Source: Pauljensenia hongkongensis | GTDB lineage: Bacteria; Actinomycetota; Actinomycetes; Actinomycetales; Actinomycetaceae | DNA length: 34,810 nucleotides | Assembly (NCBI RefSeq): GCF_001746855.1 | Contig: NZ_CP017298.1 | Span: forward strand, 713,443 to 748,252 | Direction: 5' to 3' | In this document: piece after piece, positions 7,993 through 15,530 of the stretch | How positions within the stretch are numbered: position 1 is the first letter of the stretch | Layout: each line of letters begins with the position of its first letter | Program-made: the position numbers and the translations under genes | Notes under the pieces: model-generated | Databases searched by the model: none | The model's input: the letters and a program-made list of their open reading frames with translations, nothing else | What the model was told of the DNA's origin: nothing

Positions 7993-9444
7993 ATGACAAC
8001 GTTGTCCCAATCGGACCTCGCCCCCGACTACGACCGTTCCCGCATCACGACGGGCATCGTGCACATGGGCGTCGGCGGCTTCCACCGCGCCCACCAGGCC
8101 GCCTACCTCGACGACCTCATGAGGCGCGGCGAGGCACTGGACTGGGGGATCTGCGGCGTGGGCCTGATGCCGCAGGACACGCGCATGCGTGACGCGCTGC
8201 GCGGCCAGGACTACCTGTACTCCCTCACCCTCAAGCACCCCGGAGGGCGGGCCGAGTCCCGCGTCATCGGGTCGATCCACGACTACCTCTTCGCCCCCGA
8301 CGACCCCGGGGCCGTCCTGGGAGTCATGACCGCGCCGACGACGCGCATCGTGTCCCTGACGGTGACGGAGGGCGGTTACAACGTCGACGACGCCACCGGC
8401 CTGTTCCGCACGGAGTCCGAGGGCGCCGCCCGCGACGCCGCCGATCCGCACCACCCGACGACCAGTTTCGGCTACATCGTGGAGGCCCTGCGCCGGCGCC
8501 GCGACGCCGGCGTCCCCCCGTTCACGGTGATGAGCTGCGACAACCTGCCCGGCAACGGGAAGGTGGCGCGCACGGCCGTCGTGTCGCAGGCGCGGATGAG
8601 CGACCCGGTCTTCGCGCAGTGGATCGACGACAATGTCGCCTTCCCCAACTGCATGGTCGACCGCATCACCCCGCAGACGACGCCCGCGGACATCGAGTCC
8701 GTCCGCGAGCGCCTGGGCGTGGAGGACGCGTGGCCGGTGGTGTGCGAGCCCTTCACGCAGTGGGTTCTGGAGGACCGCTTCACCGACGGGCGCCCGCCCT
8801 TCGAGGACGTCGGCGTGCAGATGGTGTCCGACGTGGTGCCCTACGAGCTCATGAAACTGCGCCTGCTCAACGCCTCGCACCAGGGCCTCGCCCACTGGGG
8901 GCGGCTGTTGGGCATCGAGTACGCGCACGACGCCGCCGCCGATCCGGACATCGCCGCCTGGGTGCGCGCCTACTTGGAGCGCGAGGCCCGCCCGACGCTG
9001 CGGCCCGTGCCCGGCATCGATCTGGACGGGTACGTGGACACGCTCTTCGAGCGCTTCACGAACGAGGCCATCGCCGACACGCTGTTCCGCTTGGCCCAGG
9101 ACGCGTCGAACAGGATGCCGAAGTTCGTGCTGGGCACTGTGCGCGACAACCTGGCATCCGGGGGCCCGATCCGCTTGGGCGCCGCGATGGTGGCCGCGTG
9201 GGCGCTGGGCGATGAGGGCGTCGACGAGGCGGGCGCCCCGATCGCGGTCGACGACCCGGCTGGCGCGCGCCTGCTGGAGCTGGCGGCGGCCCAGAAGGCC
9301 GGTGACGACCGCGCCTTCGTCTCCGACACCGCGGTGTTCGGCGACTTGGCCGGCCAGGAGCGCTTCGTCGAGGAGTTCGCCTCGCAGCTGAGGGCACTGC
9401 GGGCGGAGGGCGCCCGCGCCCGGATGCGGGCGCTCGTCGGCTGA
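7993..9444 (+). CDS. Long-chain mannitol dehydrogenase / fructuronate reductase family protein
   Basis: A 483-aa NAD(P)-dependent polyol dehydrogenase. The ATG at 7993 has AGGAG seven bases upstream; longer readings start in the untranslated leader. The nucleotide-binding motif is GIVHMGVGGFHRAHQAAYLDD (residues ~19-39, the G-x-G-x-F-H-R-A-H form of this family). SCDNLPGNG follows, and the catalytic segment KLRLLNASHQ carries the lysine that acts as general base. The family interconverts a ketose or keto-uronate and its alcohol: fructose/mannitol, fructuronate/mannonate, or tagaturonate/altronate. I cannot separate these by eye. No sugar transporter or kinase lies beside it, and it appears to be a one-gene unit between two hairpins. 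A perfect 12-bp palindrome over codons 2-5 may be an operator. Confidence 0.9.
   Translation: MTTLSQSDLAPDYDRSRITTGIVHMGVGGFHRAHQAAYLDDLMRRGEALDWGICGVGLMPQDTRMRDALRGQDYLYSLTLKHPGGRAESRVIGSIHDYLFAPDDPGAVLGVMTAPTTRIVSLTVTEGGYNVDDATGLFRTESEGAARDAADPHHPTTSFGYIVEALRRRRDAGVPPFTVMSCDNLPGNGKVARTAVVSQARMSDPVFAQWIDDNVAFPNCMVDRITPQTTPADIESVRERLGVEDAWPVVCEPFTQWVLEDRFTDGRPPFEDVGVQMVSDVVPYELMKLRLLNASHQGLAHWGRLLGIEYAHDAAADPDIAAWVRAYLEREARPTLRPVPGIDLDGYVDTLFERFTNEAIADTLFRLAQDASNRMPKFVLGTVRDNLASGGPIRLGAAMVAAWALGDEGVDEAGAPIAVDDPAGARLLELAAAQKAGDDRAFVSDTAVFGDLAGQERFVEEFASQLRALRAEGARARMRALVG
7995..8006. promoter_or_regulatory. LacI-type operator candidate GACAACGTTGTC
   Basis: This is a perfect 12-bp palindrome with central CG that overlaps the first codons of the dehydrogenase gene. 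LacI-family carbohydrate regulators often bind sites of this kind. The core CAACGTTG recurs in the treC leader at 17202-17209. The core also occurs once inside uvrA-like coding DNA near 11790, so chance matches exist. Confidence 0.35.
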
Positions 9445-9459
9445 GCGCGGGCCCGGTGG

Positions 9460-9584
9460 TCCATTTTGCGTCTGAGTCTGACGGTTTCGAGCGGATTCGC
9501 ACGAATCCGGGCAGACTCAGACGCTTTTTGGAACAGCTGCCCCTTGCGCCCCCGTTTCCACCCGGGACTCAGACGCATTGTGGA
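9460..9584. repeat. Three copies of a 19-bp GACTCAGACGC motif
   Basis: The motif GACTCAGACGC-NNNN-TGGA occurs at 9514-9532 and 9566-9584 in direct orientation 52 bases apart, and inverted at 9460-9478. The four N bases differ between copies. Copies one and two form the terminator stem. The third copy makes the set more than a terminator. Confidence 0.6.
9468..9529 (+). terminator. Hairpin terminator after the dehydrogenase gene
   Basis: GCGTCTGAGTCT (9468-9479) pairs perfectly with AGACTCAGACGC (9513-9524), followed directly by TTTTT (9525-9529). The loop contains a second nested hairpin, GGATTCG/CGAATCC (9493-9508). This fits a rho-independent terminator on the plus strand, starting 24 bases after the stop codon. 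Confidence 0.65.
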
Positions 9585-9627
9585 ACTCGGGACGCGCCGC
9601 GAGCAGGGTCCAGTCCCGTGCTGCGGC

Positions 9628-12204
9628 CTAACCCAGGATCCCGGGCCGGGCGGCGCGCAGGTGGCGTCCCGTGACCGAGTCCGGGCGGGCCGCCACGTCA
9701 CGGGGCGCGCCCTGCGCCACGATGCGCCCGCCGTCGGCCCCGCCGCCGGGCCCCATGTCGATCACCCAGTCGGAGTTGGCGATGACGTCCAGGTCGTGCT
9801 CGATGACGACGACGGTGGCACCGCGGTCGATGAGGCGCTGGAGCACGTCGAGGAGGACCTGCACGTCGTCGGGGTGCAATCCGATGGTCGGCTCGTCGAA
9901 GACGAAGAGCGCTCCCTCCTGGCGCCGCCCCATCTCCGAGGCGAGTTTGAGCCGCTGCGCCTCGCCTCCGGACAGTGCGGGCGTGGCCTCGCCGAGCGCC
10001 AGGTAGCCGAGTCCCAAGCCCGACAGGGTGCCGAGCAGCGCGCCCGCTTTCTTCAGGCCCTGCACCGCTCCCCGCGCGTCGTCCACGCTCATGGCCATGA
10101 TGTCGGGCAGGCTAAGCCCGTCGCGCCGGATCCCGTGGGCCTGCGCGCTGTACCTGCTGCCCCGGCAGTCCGTGCACTCGATGTCCACGTCGGGCAGGAA
10201 CTGCACGTCGAGGGTGATCTGGCCGGTCCCGTCGCACGTGGGGCAGCGCAGCGAGCCCGTGTTGTAGGAGAAGGCGCCCGCCTTGAGGCCCGCCGCCCTT
10301 GCCTTCTCAGTGCGCGCGAACGCCCGGCGCAGCTCGTCCAGGACACCGGAGTACGTGGCGACGGTGGAGCGCACATTGACGCCGATGGGCGTCGCGTCGA
10401 TCAGGTTCACCCGCGTCACGCCCGCCGCGTCCACGTCCCGCACGTGCGCGGGCAGCGCCTCCCCCGCCAGGGCCGCGCGCAGGGCGGGCACCAGGGACTC
10501 CAGGACCATCGTCGTCTTGCCCGATCCGCTGACCCCGGTGACCGCCGTGAGCGCTCCCACCGGGATGTCGACGCCCAGGGGGTGGACCGTGTGGATCCGC
10601 GAGGTCTCCAGGTGGATGGCGCCGCGCCCGTCAGCGCCCGCCTCGCCGTGCCCGTCACTGCCTGGGCCGCCGCATTCGTCAGCGCCCGCCTCGCCGTGCC
10701 CGTCCGTTCCCGCGCGCTCCCGGTCCCAGCCCGCCCGGCGCTCCACCCGGCGCCTCCCGGCCAGGTACGGGCCGATACGGGAGGCTGGGGCGGCTGAGGC
10801 CCCGGGGACAGGGCCCTGGTAGACGACGCGTCCGCCGTCCGCGCCCGCGCCCGGGCCGATCTCGATGAGGTGGTCGGCTGCGGCCAGCACCCGGGTGTCG
10901 TGGTCGACCACGACGACGGAGTTCCCATCCTCGATGAGCTCGCGGACGATGTCCAGGACGCCGTCGACGTTGGAGGGGTGCAGGCCGATGGTGGGTTCGT
11001 CCAGGACGTAGAGGACGCCGGTCGTGCGGTTGCGGACAGCGCGGGCCAGCTGCACGCGCTGGCGCTCGCCGTTGGACAGTGTGGAGGAGGCGCGGTCGAG
11101 CGAGAGGTAGGACAGGCCCAGGTCGGCCAGGCGCTCCATGGGCTCGGCCATCTCGTCGACGATGACGCGGGCCATGGGCGCGACCTCGTCGGGGACGAGG
11201 CCGGGCACGCGCGCCGCCCACTCGCGCAGTCCGCTCAGGGTCAGGTGCGAGGCCTGGCCCAAGTCGATGCCGCCGATGAGGGTCGAGCGCACCCGCTCCC
11301 CCAGGCGCGTGCCGTCGCAGGCGGGGCACGTGCGCGTGATGAGGTACTTGCCGACGCGGGCGAGGGCCTTCTCGTCCTTGGCCTTGGCGAGCGCGTTCTC
11401 CACGGTGGCGACCGCGTTGAAGTAGGTGAAGTCCAGTTCCGCGCCGCCCGTCTTCGTGGAGACCACGATGTGCCGTTTCTCGGCGGGCCCCTCGTAGACG
11501 ATGGCCCTCTCCTCCTCGCTGAGGTCGCGGAAAGGCACGTTCGTGCGCACCCCCATCTCGCGTGCGACGTCCTTCATGAGCTTCCACATGAGGGAGCCCC
11601 ACGGCGAGACTGCCCCCTGGTCGATGGTGAGCGACTCGTCGGGCACCAGGGCGGCGCGGTCGACGACGCGTTGGACCCCGGTGCCCTCGCACACGGGGCA
11701 GGCCCCGGTGGAGTTGAAGGCCATCTCCTCGGCGCCCAGTCCGTGGAAGGACTCACCGCACTGGGGGCACACGAGCGGCACTTCCAGGGCAACGTTGCGC
11801 GAGGGCGGCACGCGGTGCCCGCTGGGGCACAGGTAGGAGCCGGCGCGCGAGAACAGCAGGCGCAGGTGGTTGAGCAGCTCCGTGGCCGTGCCGAAGGTGG
11901 AGCGCACGTCGGGCACACCCGGCCTTTGGCGCAGGGCGAGGGCGGCGGGGACGTGGGCGACCCGGTCGACCGGCGCCCTGGCGGCCTGGGAGATGCGCCT
12001 GCGCGTGTAGGTCGCCAGGGACTCCAGGTAGCGGCGGGATCCTTCCGCGTAGAGGGTGCCCAGGGCCAGGGAGGACTTGCCCGACCCGGACACTCCCGCG
12101 ATAGCGACGAAAGAGTTTAAGGGGACGTCGACGTCGAGGTCCTTGAGGTTGTGGACGCGCGCTCCGCGCACTTGGATGCTGGAGGGGGTCGTGCGGTGGG
12201 GCAT
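9628..12204 (-). CDS. uvrA: UvrA-like ABC ATPase lacking the UvrB-binding domain (class II UvrA)
   Basis: I start this 858-aa protein at the ATG at 12204 (MPHRTTPSSIQVRGARVHNL); the frame upstream to 12939 is repeat-rich non-coding DNA. It has two ABC modules: GVSGSGKSS (residues 37-45) with LSNGERQRVQLARA and LDEPTIGLHP, then GVSGSGKTT with LSGGEAQRLKLA and FDEPTIGLHPDD. Zinc-module cysteines are present (CPQCGESF, CPVCEGTG, CPTCDGTG, CTDCRG). After the RLLFSRAG region, where canonical UvrA (~940-950 aa) has a UvrB-binding domain of roughly 110 residues, only a short CPSGHRVPPSRN link remains. This makes it UvrA2/DrrC-like: it may bind DNA or drug-modified DNA but should not load UvrB in the usual way. 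The linker before the second module holds a 16-residue repeat. The gene is convergent with the dehydrogenase gene. Confidence 0.88.
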   Translation of the reverse strand: MPHRTTPSSIQVRGARVHNLKDLDVDVPLNSFVAIAGVSGSGKSSLALGTLYAEGSRRYLESLATYTRRRISQAARAPVDRVAHVPAALALRQRPGVPDVRSTFGTATELLNHLRLLFSRAGSYLCPSGHRVPPSRNVALEVPLVCPQCGESFHGLGAEEMAFNSTGACPVCEGTGVQRVVDRAALVPDESLTIDQGAVSPWGSLMWKLMKDVAREMGVRTNVPFRDLSEEERAIVYEGPAEKRHIVVSTKTGGAELDFTYFNAVATVENALAKAKDEKALARVGKYLITRTCPACDGTRLGERVRSTLIGGIDLGQASHLTLSGLREWAARVPGLVPDEVAPMARVIVDEMAEPMERLADLGLSYLSLDRASSTLSNGERQRVQLARAVRNRTTGVLYVLDEPTIGLHPSNVDGVLDIVRELIEDGNSVVVVDHDTRVLAAADHLIEIGPGAGADGGRVVYQGPVPGASAAPASRIGPYLAGRRRVERRAGWDRERAGTDGHGEAGADECGGPGSDGHGEAGADGRGAIHLETSRIHTVHPLGVDIPVGALTAVTGVSGSGKTTMVLESLVPALRAALAGEALPAHVRDVDAAGVTRVNLIDATPIGVNVRSTVATYSGVLDELRRAFARTEKARAAGLKAGAFSYNTGSLRCPTCDGTGQITLDVQFLPDVDIECTDCRGSRYSAQAHGIRRDGLSLPDIMAMSVDDARGAVQGLKKAGALLGTLSGLGLGYLALGEATPALSGGEAQRLKLASEMGRRQEGALFVFDEPTIGLHPDDVQVLLDVLQRLIDRGATVVVIEHDLDVIANSDWVIDMGPGGGADGGRIVAQGAPRDVAARPDSVTGRHLRAARPGILG
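10630..10704. repeat. In-frame repeat in the linker of the UvrA-like protein
   Basis: An identical 27-bp sequence occurs at 10630-10656 and 10678-10704, exactly 48 bases (16 codons) apart. It encodes DGHGEAGAD twice in the acidic Gly-rich linker between the two ABC modules. It probably arose by slippage and should vary between strains. Confidence 0.8.
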
Positions 12205-12255
12205 GTGTTTCCATTCGGGTCGACGAGGCGGGGGCCGGTCCGCCTGGTCCCACAG

Positions 12256-12347
12256 TAGCGCCGCCGCCCCGCGCGGGGAGGCAGGAAGTTCGGGATCGCG
12301 GACGCTCAATTCGTGGTTAGCGCCGCCGCCCCGCGCGGGGAGGCAGG
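12256..12347. repeat. Direct repeat pair A (30 bp, 62-bp spacing)
   Basis: Identical 30-mers lie at 12256-12285 and 12318-12347, separated by 32 unrelated bases. Each contains the self-complementary core CCCCGCGCGGGG. A more decayed version of GCGCGCGGGGAGGCG recurs near 12403 and 12465, again 62 apart. Confidence 0.8.
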
Positions 12348-12505
12348 GCGTCGTTCCACCGCCTACTGACAAGCCCTCCCCGGTGCAAGCCCGCCGAGCC
12401 GTGCGCGCGGGAAGGCGCGCCCGCCGGTCTTGAGGACGCGCAGCGCCTCCCTCGTCAAGTCGCGCGCGCGGGGAGGCGCGGGCGGCCCCCGCTCCGCCAT
12501 GGGTT

Positions 12506-12601
12506 CGCACGGGCACCAACCCGTGCGGGCGAGACGGCACACCTGAGGGGGCGGGCCCCGCCCCAACGGAAGGGCACCAACCCGTGCGGGCGAGACGGCA
12601 C
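12506..12601. repeat. Direct repeat pair B (30 bp, 61-bp spacing) with hairpin
   Basis: Identical 30-mers lie at 12511-12540 and 12572-12601, separated by 31 bases. The first copy also forms an 8-bp hairpin, CGCACGGG/CCCGTGCG around CACCAA (12506-12527). The second copy has lost the outer half of this stem. Confidence 0.8.
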
Positions 12602-12711
12602 GGCGGCACCACCGGCCACGCGGAATCTCGCGCCACCGGGAGCGCCTCTCCACTTATGCCCTGCCATGCCCCCGGTTTCTCAGTCTTCTTGGGGGTCCAA
12701 GTGGTGCGGAG

Positions 12712-12803
12712 GCGGTCTGAGTCGCGCAGTGGCACCCCGGCACGCAATGCTGAAACTCGCACTCCTCGGTGCGAACGCGGTCTGAGTCGCGCAGTGGCAC
12801 CCC
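12712..12803. repeat. Direct repeat pair C (27 bp, 65-bp spacing)
   Basis: Identical 27-mers begin at 12712 and 12777, each starting GCGGTCTGAGTCGCGCAGTG. They are separated by 38 unrelated bases. Weaker similarity (GGTGCG) extends a few bases upstream of both copies. Confidence 0.8.
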
Positions 12804-12831
12804 TATGGGAAACGCAGTGGTCGGGAGCCCC

Positions 12832-13136
12832 GCATCGGGGCAGGTTGCGGCAGTAGGCGCATCTCCTCGGCTTCCTCCCGCAGTCGATGGACCGCGCATT
12901 GGGGCACCTTACAGTGCATTGGGGCAGGCTACCGTGCATTGGGGTAGGTTACTAGCCTGCCCCAATGGGGGTTAACCTGCCCCAGTAGGTGGTTTCCTGC
13001 CCCAATGCGGGCCCGAGCGCCACCAACTGGGCGAGCACACCGTCCACGCCGCGGTGGTTTCCTGCCCCAATGCGGGCCCGAGCGCCACCTGACGACGTTG
13101 GTCCGCCCGAGGCTGGGTGGTTTCCCGCCCCAATGC
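12832..13136. repeat. Array of nine GCATTGGGGCAGG motifs, six at exact 20-bp spacing
   Basis: The 13-bp motif occurs forward at 12832, 12896, 12916 and 12936 and reversed (CCTGCCCCAATGC) at 12956, 12976, 12996, 13061 and 13124, some copies with one to three changes. From 12896 to 12996 every step is exactly 20 bases. Three forward and three reverse copies therefore face each other around position 12952, where AGGTTACTAGCCT forms the central dyad. The geometry resembles iterons or a cooperative protein-binding array, with sites roughly two helical turns apart. No replication-initiator or partition gene is nearby. Confidence 0.75.
12988..13136. repeat. Direct repeat D (37 bp x2 plus partial third, 63-65-bp spacing)
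   Basis: An identical 37-mer lies at 12988-13024 and 13053-13089, with ends GGTGG and CCACC that can pair. The unrelated spacer is 28 bases. A partial third copy (21 bases, one change) begins at 13116. Each copy embeds one motif of the GCATTGGGGCAGG array. The repeat-spacer-repeat form looks CRISPR-like, but there are too few copies and no cas gene. Confidence 0.75.
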
Positions 13137-13286
13137 TCCCCCTCTTCATCGAGTCCCTGGCTGAGGCGTTGTTCAAGGGCGCCATGACTCTCAAGGACAC
13201 GAACAACGGAGCACGCCGCCCCCGGCGACGCGCCATAAGCCGGGCGCACACAGACCCGGAGGGCACTAAGAACCCGCCGACTCAGT

Positions 13287-13322
13287 GCTGGCCAATAGCC
13301 GGGCGCTGGCCAATAGCCGGGC
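13287..13322. repeat. 18-bp tandem duplication
   Basis: GCTGGCCAATAGCCGGGC is present twice without a gap (13287-13304 and 13305-13322). It sits next to the hairpin that ends the trehalose operon. Confidence 0.85.
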
Positions 13323-13354
13323 GCGCGGGCCGGACCCAGGCCCAGCCCGCGCGC
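13321..13354 (-). terminator. Hairpin terminator of the trehalose operon
   Basis: GCGCGCGGGC (13321-13330) pairs perfectly with GCCCGCGCGC (13345-13354) around a 14-base loop. It begins about 30 bases beyond the stop of the PTS gene. There is no U tract. Confidence 0.5.
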
Positions 13355-13384
13355 CCCGCCGCGGTAGTCGTAGTGGTCGGGCCG

Positions 13385-15496
13385 CTACTCCTTCTTGGCG
13401 GCCTCGCGGTTGCCCAGGCGGACCTTCTCAACGGTCCTGCCCTGGCCGAAGTCGTCCTCCTTGAACCCGAAGAAGTAGGTGCACACGAAGGCGACGGCGA
13501 GCGCCACGAAGGACGCGATCCAGAAGTTGACGGCGGAGGAGGTGTCCTTGCCGGTGGGGTCCACGAAGGACGCGAACCCGGTGAACGCCCCGGCGAAGCC
13601 GTACATGTTGATGTTGAGCAGGCCGGTGACCAGGCCGCCGGCGGCCCCGCCGACCGAGGCGGTGAGGAAGGCGCGCCCGTACTTGAGGTTGAGGCCGTAC
13701 ATGGCGGGCTCGGTGACCCCGCAGAACGCGGAGATCGTGGCGGGACCGGCCAGGGAGCGGATCTTCGCGCTGCGGGCCTTGATCCAGAAGGCCAGGGCGC
13801 CGCCGCCCTGCGCGATCATCGTGGCGGACACGATGGCGTTGATCGTGGAGGACTGCCCGTGGACGGCAAGCTGCTGGGCGATCACGGGGATCACGGCCCA
13901 GTGCAGGCCGAAGATCACGAGGCACTGGTAGAAGGCGCCGATGACGAGGCCCGCGAAGGCGTAGTTGATGGCCAGCACCCAGTTCAGCCCGGCCGCGACG
14001 CCGCCGGAGACGAACATGATGATGGGTCCGAAGACGGTGAACAGCAGCGTGGAGATCACGAAGATCTCGATGAGCGGGGCGAAGATGGAGTGGACCACGG
14101 CGGGGATCCACTTCTTGAGCAGGGGCTCGATCTTGGACGCCAGCCACGCCCCCACGATGATCGGGAAGATCGAGTAGGCGTAGGCGTTGTCCAGCGGCAG
14201 GGAGATGGGGATCCCGAAGAGTTCCGCGTTGAAGTTCACGCCCAGCAGCGTGTGCAGCACGTGGTACCCGGGAGCATCGTGCTTGGCCAGCTGGACGATC
14301 GACGGGTAGGCCAGGACGCCGCCGATGATCGCGACGATGATCGGGTCGGCGCCCAGGCGCTTGGCGGCCGTGAAACCGATGATGATGGGCAGGAAGAAGA
14401 ACATCGAGTCCGCCATCGCGTTGAGGATGATGTTCGTGTCGGAGTCCTTCACCAGCCAGCCGACCTGGACCAGCAGGCCCAGCAGGCCCTTGAGGATGCC
14501 CGATCCGGCCAGGACGCCGACGACGGGGATCATCGACCCGGTGATGACGCCGATCAGAGAGCTGAACCCGTACTTCACCCAGCCCAGGGGGGTGGTGGGC
14601 TTCTCGACGGGGTCGGCCGCCGCCTCGTCGTCCCCGGCCGCGCCCTGCGGGAGCCGCTTGACGATCTCCTGGTAGACGTCGCCGACGGTGGCGCCGATGA
14701 CGACCTGGTACTGCCCGCCGGCCTTGGCGACGTCGATGACGCCGTCGATGTCGGCGACGGCCGCGTCATCGGCCTTGGCGTCGTCCTTGAGGTAGAAGCG
14801 CACGCGGGTGATGCAGTGGATGACGGAGGCGACGTTGTCCGCGCCGCCGATGCCGTCGATGATGCGGACGGCCTGCAGGGCGAACCCGGTCAGGCCCTCG
14901 TAGCCGTCGTCCGCCTCGACGGCGGCGCCCGCCGCTTCCGGTGCGGTTCCCGACGACGCGGCGCTGGTGCCGGACGAGGCGGGGGCCGCCTCCGCCTGGG
15001 CGGGCGCGGCAGGAGCGGCGGCCTTGAGGAGGGCGTCGGCGACGGGGTCGCCGGCCTGGGCCCGGCCGGTCCGCACGTCGAGGGACTCCACGCGCTTCTT
15101 GGAGTTGGTGATGACGGTGATGGCGACCGTGGACTTACCGGCGGCCTCGACGGCGGCCAGATCCATCGTCCCGACCGGGCCGCCCGCCTGCACGGTGTCG
15201 CCCTTGGCGACGACGAGGCGGAAGGGCGCGCCCTTGAGCTCGACGGTGTCGACGCCCAGGTGGAGCAGCACCTGCAGCCCGTCGGCGGTTTCGAAGCCGA
15301 CGGCGTGGCCGGTGTCGGCCACCATCGTGATCCGCCCTGAGACGGGGGCCACGACCGTGTTCTCCTCGGGGACCACACCGAAGCCGACGCCCATGGCGCC
15401 CCCGGCGAATGCGGGGTCGGGGATGTCGGCCTGGGCGATGACGTCGCCCGGCATCGGGGCGAGCAGTGACGCCCTCTGCTGTGGTGATTCGGACAT
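13385..15496 (-). CDS. treB: Trehalose-type PTS permease, EIIA-EIIB-EIIC fusion
   Basis: A 703-aa PTS transporter of the glucose/beta-glucoside superfamily. The ATG at 15496 has AAAGGAAC just upstream. Domains run A-B-C. The EIIA (Crr-like) domain covers residues ~1-140, with both active-site histidines in DTGHAVG (H64) and LLHLGVDT (H79). An Ala/Pro/Ser linker (155-195) follows. EIIB covers ~200-285, with phosphorylated Cys228 in HCITRVRF. EIIC is a multi-span membrane domain with GVTEPAMYGLNLKYG, the substrate-loop signature. It should import and phosphorylate a disaccharide. Trehalose is inferred from the partner gene, a trehalose-6-phosphate hydrolase ending 34 bases upstream. The classical TreB/TreP proteins have B-C only and borrow an external IIA, so the N-terminal IIA is notable. 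Sucrose or another glucoside is a less likely substrate. Confidence 0.88.
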   Translation of the reverse strand: MSESPQQRASLLAPMPGDVIAQADIPDPAFAGGAMGVGFGVVPEENTVVAPVSGRITMVADTGHAVGFETADGLQVLLHLGVDTVELKGAPFRLVVAKGDTVQAGGPVGTMDLAAVEAAGKSTVAITVITNSKKRVESLDVRTGRAQAGDPVADALLKAAAPAAPAQAEAAPASSGTSAASSGTAPEAAGAAVEADDGYEGLTGFALQAVRIIDGIGGADNVASVIHCITRVRFYLKDDAKADDAAVADIDGVIDVAKAGGQYQVVIGATVGDVYQEIVKRLPQGAAGDDEAAADPVEKPTTPLGWVKYGFSSLIGVITGSMIPVVGVLAGSGILKGLLGLLVQVGWLVKDSDTNIILNAMADSMFFFLPIIIGFTAAKRLGADPIIVAIIGGVLAYPSIVQLAKHDAPGYHVLHTLLGVNFNAELFGIPISLPLDNAYAYSIFPIIVGAWLASKIEPLLKKWIPAVVHSIFAPLIEIFVISTLLFTVFGPIIMFVSGGVAAGLNWVLAINYAFAGLVIGAFYQCLVIFGLHWAVIPVIAQQLAVHGQSSTINAIVSATMIAQGGGALAFWIKARSAKIRSLAGPATISAFCGVTEPAMYGLNLKYGRAFLTASVGGAAGGLVTGLLNINMYGFAGAFTGFASFVDPTGKDTSSAVNFWIASFVALAVAFVCTYFFGFKEDDFGQGRTVEKVRLGNREAAKKE

Positions 15497-15530
15497 GGTT
15501 GTTCCTTTCGTGCCGTGTTCGGGCACCGTG

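Larger units (their letters stand above)
12205..13384. other. 1.2-kb intergenic region with no credible gene, rich in short repeats
   Basis: I find no open frame here with a ribosome-binding site and coding character. The frames that cross it are tails or shadows of neighbouring genes, or translate repeats into low-complexity strings. It holds pairs of ~30-bp direct repeats spaced 61-65 bases apart, a 13-bp motif arrayed at 20-bp spacing, an 18-bp tandem duplication, and hairpins. The separate elements are listed below. Confidence 0.75.

Noticed and set aside
8872-9444. Frameshift or internal start in the dehydrogenase gene, suggested by long overlapping frames.
   Set aside because: The main frame keeps family motifs from KLRLLNASHQ to the end at normal length, so the other frames are shadows.
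12205-12939. N-terminal extension of the UvrA-like frame up to 12939 (about 245 extra residues).
   Set aside because: The extra part translates repeat pairs A, B and C into Arg/Pro/Gly-rich strings and has no family similarity. The ATG at 12204 directly precedes the conserved RGARVHNLKDLDV start of UvrA proteins.
12988-13136. CRISPR array (37-bp repeat, 28-base spacer, third partial repeat).
   Set aside because: There are only two full repeats, the third is truncated, no cas genes are present, and nearby pairs with the same spacing have unrelated repeat sequences.
12989-15340. Long plus-strand open frame of 783 codons.
   Set aside because: It is antisense to the PTS permease, which has full domain motifs. 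Its Asp/Gly/Val-rich translation is typical of the reverse strand of GC-rich genes.
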